NCBI GenBank assembly: GCA_963969395.1
Contig: OZ017803.1
Span: forward strand, 8,680,001 to 8,744,000
Source: Pseudoscleropodium purum
Lineage: Eukaryota; Streptophyta; Bryopsida; Hypnales; Brachytheciaceae
Reading direction: 5' to 3'
Length of the DNA stretch: 64,000 bases
Part shown: piece by piece, positions 63,969 through 64,000 of the stretch
How positions within the stretch are numbered: position 1 is the first letter of the stretch
Layout of the letters: every line of letters starts with the position of its first letter
Translations under genes and position numbers: made by a program
The notes under the pieces: generated by a model
What the model was told of the DNA's origin: nothing
Databases searched by the model: none
What the model saw: the letters and a program-made list of their open reading frames with translations, nothing else

Positions 63969-64000
63969 CTAATCTCATCCAAATATGCACAAGGTTGTTT

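Overview
The window is nuclear DNA of a land plant. The evidence is plant-type histone H2A genes with an intron after the LAAE codons, a COR27/COR28-family clock and cold gene, a plant-like PP4 regulatory subunit 2, a NEP1/EMG1 rRNA methyltransferase, an exon of a plant-type diaminopimelate decarboxylase, GT-AG introns, telo-box promoters and a Ty1/copia element. Genes are few and the spacers are long, AT-rich and full of transposon relics, as in a large repeat-rich genome. A spore-bearing plant (lycophyte, fern or bryophyte) seems likely, but the lineage cannot be fixed from the sequence alone.

Layout. 1-5308: decayed Ty1/copia element on the minus strand, cut by the window edge, with a solo LTR of another element nested in its integrase. 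5309-7914: AT-rich DNA with the first copy of a TTAA-bounded MITE family. 7915-8400: GC-rich foldback-like block. 8877-12063: five-exon COR27/28-like gene (minus). 12064-38900: about 27 kb without a confident gene, holding MITE copies, foldback elements, a perfect 72-bp hairpin, a 14-bp minisatellite, a 207-bp tandem array and long poly-G/C tracts. 39109-41504: seven-exon PP4R2 gene (plus), convergent with the six-exon NEP1 gene at 42433-44745 (minus). 48529-49098 and 50641-51241: two H2A genes in tandem (plus). 52263-58100: AT-rich spacer with one foldback element. 58140-61207: decayed retroelement with methyltransferase-like, RNase H and zinc-finger/endonuclease-like segments. 63174-63446: short GC-rich hAT-type MITE with an intact 8-bp target duplication. 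63759-63921: one exon of diaminopimelate decarboxylase (minus), probably a relic.

The genes are housekeeping or regulatory and do not form a cluster: chromatin (H2A), small-subunit rRNA modification (NEP1), PP4 phosphatase regulation (PP4R2) and clock/cold signalling (COR27/28-like). PP4R2 and NEP1 carry telo-box motifs in their 5' regions; NEP1 has six such units in a 40-bp tandem array.

The most unusual observations are: (1) both H2A genes have, 31-41 nt after the stop, a 6-bp stem with a 4-nt loop followed by ACC, in the layout of animal and algal replication-dependent histone mRNAs; (2) the 58-61 kb element joins a PCIF1-like methyltransferase-like segment to RNase H and a restriction-like endonuclease-like tail; (3) a MITE family flanked by TTAA with CCC-starting termini, recalling piggyBac. 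All splice sites were read by eye.
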